In this document: positions 58,001-64,000 of the stretch, one piece after another
Layout: each line of letters opens with the position of its first letter
Position numbering within the stretch: position 1 is the first letter of the stretch
Assembly: GCA_019671135.1 (NCBI GenBank)
Contig: JAHRHY010000002.1
Span: forward strand, 3,301,501 to 3,365,500
Source: Linnemannia hyalina
Lineage: Eukaryota; Mortierellomycota; Mortierellomycetes; Mortierellales; Mortierellaceae
Reading direction: 5' to 3'
Length of the DNA stretch: 64,000 bases
Made by a program: the position numbers and the translations under genes
The notes under the pieces: generated by a model
Told to the model about the DNA's origin: nothing
Databases searched by the model: none
What the model saw: only the letters and a program-made list of their open reading frames with translations

Positions 58001-58928
58001 CCATCCCCAAAGTTACTCTTTTCCTCTCCGAGACCATCGCCGCCGTTTGGCCCTCGATATTTATCATCCCATCCGATGCCAAAGATGAAGCAGGTACAGA
58101 TCATTTCGTTCTCCATTTGCTGCATGATAGCCCTACAAGTTGCTTTTACAGCAACTAACAGTTTGCGCATGTTTTTTCTATTACTTTAGATCCTCGAAGA
58201 CTCATGTTTACAGCATTCCAAGCAGTCCTTGGGTCTTTGCAGGCAGGTGCTGGCGAGGGTACAAAGGTATGGTATCAAGATAACAATGAGTCATTTAGTG
58301 TCCTGGTTGTCGTTACATCAAAGTTCTCAGTTATGTTGCGCTGACAATGTTTATTTTCTTTCGTTTTCAACTATGATAGAATTACTTTGCGACGTTTACC
58401 AAGAAGTGTGGCTGGCCAGTCTTCGATGAAGCGCCATATATGGATGAGGTGATCAAGAGCATCATGGACACTGTTCAAGCACCAGGGTTTGTTGAGAAGT
58501 GTCAGACAACACCAGGGTTCGAGTTCTCGATCCGCAAGGCACTTGAACTGCTGTTGATCTATGCCTATGATTGGGAGGAGCTCTTCAACGATGTTCTCAA
58601 GCCCACCCTTTTCAAACAGATTTTTGACCCTACACTCCACAAGTTTGCCTTGCCACTTGTTGCTGCGGTCGTTCGAGAGGCACGTTGCAAGTCTGTGGAC
58701 TCGGAGGGCCAGAACACGACGAACGAAACTCAGCCTGTCCTACAGATGCTCAATGCGATCTTAAAAGCTGAGGCGACTTTGAGCCACCAAGCGCAGTCGG
58801 CGCTGGCGATTGTGGCGTTGAGCAATGGCCAGAGGGAGCAGCTGGCGGAGGTGTGCCAGTGGTATGAGGGGTTGAAGCAGGCCGAACGAGTGTCTATGCC
58901 GCGGACCCTTCAAGATGTCCTTGCGTAA
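55073..58928 (+). CDS. Coiled-coil, KSPIMTV-repeat, AT-hook protein with helical C-terminal domain
   Basis: I do not recognise this gene. The predicted protein is 1038 aa. Exons: 55073-55262, 55378-55696, 55791-57202, 57298-57596, 57698-57783, 57909-58093, 58190-58266, 58380-58928. The start has an optimal context, GCCACCATGG. Order of parts: a long coiled coil (about 65-300, heptads such as LKAEAEVTKTKLKESEAQIS), a tandem repeat with core KSPIMTV (about 336-389), a second short coil, an acidic/basic linker, an AT-hook RRKPGRPKKN (about 580) followed by KQKRKYTKR, then a ~370-residue helical domain encoded by five exons (KIPDIVSTVKAHRKKF, LLRVLTAVNQAKND, KALELLLIYAYDWEEL). The repeat gives at least seven S-P sites for CDK or MAP kinases. 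A chromatin-associated scaffold is plausible (inference). Confidence 0.85.
56287..56448 (+). repeat. 21-base minisatellite coding KSPIMTV repeats
   Basis: Eight in-frame units, mostly 21 bases, begin AAG TCA CC and code for KSP followed by a hydrophobic pair. The first four are nearly identical, later ones diverge, one is shortened to 18 bases, so the array probably grew by recent tandem duplication at its 5' end. Confidence 0.9.
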
Positions 58929-59705
58929 TTGCGTGTCCTTTTCCCCCCTTGTCTCCTGCCTGTCTCTATAATTAACACCTGTATGATATGATGTACCATA
59001 GTTTGCATACCGCCACGCCATTTGAACCAAAATATAAAAAAAAAAAAAAAAAAAGAGCCACCCATCCGCGCAATTCCGTGTGATGAATGCGAGCCCATGT
59101 TCTTGAGAGAGAGAGAGAGAGAGAGATGAAATCGCGAACGCGCAGAGCGTGCCCGCGTGTTCTTCGTGTGTCCTCGGAGTGTCTCGATCACGTTGCCCTT
59201 AATTAATCAGGCAAGACAGATTTTTTTTTCTTCTTCGCTGTGCGGAGTGGAGACAGAGACACAGAGGACGAGTGACTTCACTCTGTGGCGAGTGACTGGG
59301 TGGACTGCCGCCCAACGGTCTTTTTTTTCCCTCTTCGTTTTAAGTCCTCATGGACGTCTTCTTCCTCTCCACCCTCTCACTCACTCTCTCTCTCTCTCTC
59401 CTTCCTTCTTCTCCCATCTGTACGTCTCTACTTCATTAACGCATACATACATTCGCTCATCTCTCATCAACCCAACACACCCCCACTCTCCCTCCCTTCG
59501 CCTTGCATCCCACAGTCTAACAAACTCTGGACAGGCAATCAACCCTCTCCCTCCCTCCTTCCCTCCCTCCTCCCTCTCTCTCTCTCACTCGCTCTCCCTT
59601 TTTTATTTTCAGTTGACCCTCGCCATCCAAAAAAAAACAAACAAACAAACAAACAACACAAAAGCCTAAGCCCGTACGCCCTTTTATTTACTTTATTCCA
59701 CAACA
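58929..59705. other. Spacer with long CT-rich leader of the APSES gene
   Basis: 777 bases between two plus-strand genes. A-run (about 59036-59054), (GA)n at 59106-59126, then CT-rich sequence from 59320 to 59630 with TCTC and CTCC repeats, ending in an AAAC repeat (59636-59655). This is the probable promoter and 5' leader of the APSES gene. No coding sequence is supported. Confidence 0.55.
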
Positions 59706-62698
59706 ATGGGCGGCGACGGTGGCAATAACAACATCTACACGGCGATTTACTCGGGTGTGCCCGTCTACGAGCTCATGTGCCGTGGCATCGCCGTTATGCG
59801 CCGGACACACGACTCGTTCTTGAACGCTACGCAAATCCTCAAGGTCGCGGGGATCGATAAGGGCAAGCGGACGAAAATCCTCGAGCGAGAAGTTCTGACG
59901 GGTCCACATGAGAAGGTTCAGGGTGGATATGGCAAGTACCAAGGAACATGGTAAGGATGATCATTCAAGAGTTTGTTGACAGTTGCAGTTCGGACAAGAA
60001 TCAACTGTACTCACTGCGAATTGTATATTTTTTTTCTTTCTTTTATTGTCGTCCTCATACTTTCATGCTTTCCCACTGCCTCCTCTTCTGAAACTTTTTC
60101 TGGACTTTTCAAACAATTCAAACAACAACCGTCCAAATAACTAGGGTTCCGTACCAGCGCGGCAAGGATCTAGCGAAGCAGTACAAGGTCGAACCACTTC
60201 TTCGCGATCTATTTGATTTCCAGATTCCCGAGGGACACGATGCGATCACTCCATCCAAGGAGATGTTCCAGGCAGCACTCAAGGCTAAGGAGCGTCCCAA
60301 ACCCTTCGCTGCAGTCGCGCCCAAGGCGAGTCCGTCTGCCAAACGTAGCCGGAACAGTCCCGCATTGACCCCAGGATCTGCAGTATCCTTCAACCACGCC
60401 CCATCCATGACACCCTCACCACTCCATCCTTCCTTCAACGCGCCTTCGCCAATGATCCCGTCTTCGCCCCAGTGGCCTGCAGATCAACCTCCCAGGAAAC
60501 GATTCAGAACCAACAACTCACCGCCACCCCTTCACGAGTTTGATGACGACGGACGTTCTCACAACTATTACAACCACGGACCGCCACCACAACCTCCTCC
60601 TTCCCACCATCATCATCATCGTCAGCACTCAGGCCAACATCATCCATCTCATCACCCATACCATGGCGGCCATGGACATCACCAACCGTACCACTCGTCC
60701 CCCCACCACGGCAGTCCTTATTCGGAGTATGGAGTAGATTATGACTCGGGACGTCGATCAGGACATATTATGGCACCAGTATACGACGAGCCTCCTTTAG
60801 AGGGGGCGGAAAAGTACAGGACTATCCTGATGAGCATATTTTTGAACGACGACCAGGATCCGATCCCTGATCTACTCACCGACCCTGTCTCCCCACCCGA
60901 CCTCGACATTAACCTTGTGATCGACGATCAGGGTCACTCAGCAATGCATTGGGCGGCAGCCTTGGCGCGGATACCTGTTCTGGAACTCCTTGTCCGAAAG
61001 CAGGTCGACATTCGTCGAGTGAACTACAATGGCGAATCGGCGTTGATTCGCGCGGTACTGGTGACCAACAACTTTGACAAGCAGTCATTCCCGATCTTGC
61101 TGAGCCTGCTCCACCAGGCCATCCCTTTGGTCGATCGCAAGAACAGGACACTGCTACACCATATTGCCATCACGGCTGGGATCCGGGGCAGGGAGCAGAG
61201 TTCACGGTACTATATGGAGTGCGTGCTCGAGTGGATTGCTCGTCATGGTGGAGATTTTGAGTCGATCGTGGATGTTCAGGACAGGAATGGAGATACAGCG
61301 TTGACGATTGCTGCCCGTGTTGGGGATCGTTATCTGTCCAAGGTTCTAATGGACGTTGGTGCCAATCGGGACATTGAGAACAAGGTCGGCCTGAAAGCCG
61401 AAGATTTTGGGGTCGATGACATCCAGGTAAAATGTCGTATTGCCAAGCCGATTTTCGTGCTTTGTGAAAACCCTTTTTTTTTTGAGACAAGGATACTTAT
61501 GCCGTGGTTACTGTTTTCTTTTTTTGGATACATCTAATTTATAAATAGTCAACTCGTCAACAACAGCCCCGCCCGTCCAGCAGTAGTAGTGCCGCTCCAA
61601 CAGCACCAGGACCAGGTGTCAAGGAAGACTTGGACAAGATGACCGAACACGAAAAACGCGGAGGCGACATTTTGAACGGTAAGAGCGCTTTGTCGTTCGT
61701 GTCTTAGTCATGCGACCGATTGAGCATGCATGCACGGGAAATGTGTCTTTGGAACCTCTGACCAATGGACTGACCGACCCCACTCCCCCCTTTTTTTATG
61801 ATCTTGTATGGAACAAAAATTTCCGAAAACAGTGGTGCAAAAGATGCTGGATGAACTGGACGGAGAGTTCTCCCATGAGATTATGGCTCGACAAGGACAA
61901 CTCCAAGATGCATTGGGGCTTCTTCGCCAGGCGACAGCAGAGCTGTCCGAGACTCGGCGGAGCATCAAGCAGTATCGGACACAGTCGTTGCAATTGACAG
62001 AGGCTCAGCACAAGATCAAGAATTTAGAGCAAGCGTTAGAGGAGGAAGCCAAGAAGGCGCGTAGTCTTCCTGGGTATGCCAATCTTGAGCGGCGTAAGGA
62101 CGGATCTGTGGTAGATGATGTTGATGTGGACACTCATTTTGCGGTCCCTTCTTCCTCTGTATTATCGGCAGCGAAGGAGGCGGAGACGGAGAACGGAACG
62201 ACATCGCCTGCAGAAGAAGCGCCAGTAACAGCAACGACATCGTCAACAACAAAGGAGGTAGAGTTGCAAGAAGAGATTTTGCGATTGAAGGCCCGTATCC
62301 ACGCGTATGAGCAGCACTCAAAGGAGTTGTCGAACGAGCTGGTCGAGATTAAGGACAAGTCTCTGGATAAAGAGTTGCAGTGCCGCAAAGTGATTTCGAT
62401 CTGCTGCAGCATCCCGCTGGAGAAGGTCGATGAGATGCTTGTGCCGCTGACACTTGCTGTAGAGAGTGATGGTGCTAGTCTGGACCTGTCGCGGGTTGCT
62501 GGGTTCATGAGCAAGGTCAAGCAGCAGGATGGCATTGCATCGATCGCTGCAGCCGCTGTAGGCGGTAATGGTATTGGTAACTCCAACGGTGTGGGTGGTA
62601 GTGAATCTGCTGCTCCTGTTGCAGAAGCAGCGCCAGCTGCATCTCCAGCCGTCTCGCCCGCATCTACCACCCCTTCCGCTCTCCCGGTCGTCCTTTAA
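59706..62698 (+). CDS. MBP1: APSES-domain, ankyrin-repeat G1/S transcription factor (Mbp1/Swi4/Res type)
   Basis: Predicted 840-aa DNA-binding subunit of an MBF/SBF-like complex that drives G1/S transcription. Exons: 59706-59950, 60145-61426, 61549-61678, 61833-62698. The APSES/KilA-N domain is at about 10-112: [57 protein letters not shown] Pro/His-rich linker with an NLS-like KRSRN and RKRFR follows. Ankyrin repeats span about 330-470 ([59 protein letters not shown]), and a C-terminal coiled coil (about 530-620) leads to the heterodimerisation region ([15 protein letters not shown]). This domain order is diagnostic for Mbp1/Swi4/Res1. Which paralogue it is cannot be told from one sequence. 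Ends in a Ser/Ala/Pro-rich tail. Confidence 0.93.
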
Positions 62699-63138
62699 GA
62701 GTCTTTTTTTTTTTTGTTTGTTATTAGTTGTTGTAATCGTTGTTGTCTCTCTTTTTGTTTACTTCTTTGTTCAATTCTGTTCTCTTGTCCTATTTATCAG
62801 TTCTTCTTCTGTACTATCATTAGTTCTCCCTTAGCACCTACTTTCAACAAAAACGCACCTATTATCCCACTCATCATATAGTAAAATCTAGTTATGCCTC
62901 ACAGAGTTCTTCAACCATGGACGCGCCGGTTCAAATTGCGAAGAAAAAGAAAAAGAAAAAGAAAAGGAAAAAGAAAAAAAAAAAAAGCATTTTTCAAATA
63001 TGTATGTTATTATTCTATGCGTATGAAAATTGGTATGTGTACAAAGGTGGTTGTGGAGAGACATGAAGAGACATGAAAAGACATGAAAGGGGCGTAAAAA
63101 AAATATATGCTACAGAAACATGTTTTCGAAAAAAAGTT
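62699..63138. other. Convergent 3' spacer
   Basis: 440 bases between the APSES gene (+) and the right-edge gene (-). T-rich at 62700-62770 and A/G-rich (AAAAAG repeats) at 62940-62985. These are the probable 3' UTRs; no coding sequence is seen. Confidence 0.5.
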
Positions 63139-64000
63139 CTATTGATAAAGGTTCCAATGGCCAGGATTGTGGTCCTGTTGATGCTTGTAAGGATGTTTCT
63201 CGGGCGGGCGGGAGAGCATGGGGATCAGGGTTCCTTCGATATCCATCATGGGCGACATGGGCCGGGTCATCGGCATTTTCGGCAACATTGTCCCGCCCGG
63301 CAGGACCACTGACGGCATAGATGTCGAGTATGGGAAGTTGGGAGGCTCGAACGTCATGTCCAGACTCCTTCCGTTCCCTTGCGCTTGCACTTCTCTGCGG
63401 TCTCTATCGCCACTACTGCTGCCGTAGTCGAATGACCCGCGTCGTGAACGGGAGCCGCCGCTTCCAGAGCCAGAGGTGAGGTAACCCGAAGAAATAGATT
63501 TGCGACGGGCGACTTCGAACCGCTTGTCTTGGGTTAGGGGGACGTCGGTCTTGTCAGTGTTTTTTGCGTGGCCTCGGGAGGGAACTTGTTTTAAGAAGGG
63601 GAGGACTGGGCGGGCGTCAAAGAGTTTGTCGCCGAGTTTTATCTTGATTTTATCGGAGACAAAGTTGGAGGCCATTTTGCGGATGAATTTTCCTGATAGT
63701 TTCTATTTGGAATAGTTGAAGTAGCAGAAAAAAAAAGGGGGGAAGGATGAGTATATGACTGGAAAGAACAGCAGCATCGCTTAAAACGAAAAAAGGGGGT
63801 GATAAAAAAAACCCCCCGTCTTTAACGGAACAACAACGAAACAAAAAAAAAATGAAACATACTCGGTTGAAGAGGAGCTGATCCTGTTGCTGAGACGCGA
63901 TAACGGCAGCTTTGGCGGCCGGCCCACGACGCTCGAATTGGATGCGAAAGAGGGCCTCGATATCGGTTGCAGAGTTTGAGGGGAGGTCATAGAGGAGCGA
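63139..64000 (-). CDS. Unrecognised gene, C-terminal part only
   Basis: I do not recognise this gene. Two exons of its 3' part are present: one running off the right edge and ending at 63863, and the last one 63702-63139. They join in phase 0 (FNR|KLSGKFIRKMASNF). The visible ~233 residues read SLLYDLPSNSATDIEALFRIQFERRG..., then KLSGKFIRKMASNFVSDKIKIKLGDKLFDARPVLPFLK with the look of a conserved folded block, then a Ser/Gly/Arg-rich region and a Met/Pro-rich tail (MPMTRPMSPMM). The intron (63862-63703) has a GTATGT donor. The N-terminus is outside the window. Confidence 0.75.

Overview
The window is nuclear DNA of an early-diverging filamentous fungus, most likely Mortierellomycotina or a close Mucoromycota relative. 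Genes are rich in short introns with GTAAGT-like donors and TAG/CAG acceptors. Proteins carry long Gln/Asn/Ser tracts, and promoters are pyrimidine-rich. The gene content mixes fungal markers (APSES factor, septation-initiation kinase, ADP/ATP carrier) with genes absent from Dikarya: a PEN-2 gamma-secretase subunit and an ABCD4-type transporter. The genus is inference. I saw no rRNA, tRNA, transposon or CRISPR array.

Layout, left to right. Positions 1-9127 hold a partial low-complexity gene (-), an N-myristoylation-candidate RING-H2 E3 ligase (-) and an orphan Lys-rich gene (+). Positions 10009-14498 encode COPII SEC24 (+, 11 exons, one GC-AG intron). Positions 15598-23880 encode an 18-exon Cdc7/Cdc15-type septation kinase with helical repeats (-). 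A 3.9 kb gene-poor spacer follows. Positions 27781-34918 hold a USP36/Ubp10-type nucleolar deubiquitinase and an ABCD4-like half transporter (both +). A 2.7 kb spacer precedes a three-finger C2H2 factor (+, 37629-41282). Positions 41563-46678 hold three minus-strand genes: Elf1 with a very long prion-like tail, a mitochondrial GBBH-N domain protein lacking its oxygenase half, and PEN-2. Positions 47046-52532 hold an FNBP4-like protein (+), an R3HCC1L-like protein (-) and Tls1/C9orf78 (+). Positions 53237-64000 hold the ADP/ATP carrier (-), a coiled-coil AT-hook protein with a KSPIMTV repeat (+), an APSES-ankyrin G1/S factor (+) and the 3' part of an unrecognised gene (-).

The genes do not form a cluster or operon; this is ordinary housekeeping chromosome. 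Loose themes recur: RNA polymerase II and RNA processing (Elf1, FNBP4-like, Tls1, R3HCC1L-like), ubiquitin (RING ligase, USP36-like), cell cycle (Cdc7-like kinase, APSES factor) and endolysosomal membranes (PEN-2, ABCD4-like). A GTCACGTG-type E-box recurs in four of the intergenic regions. Exon models were built by hand from splice signals, reading frame and family resemblance; codon phases were checked arithmetically for all modelled multi-exon genes except the orphan at 7723-9127, whose second intron is unresolved.
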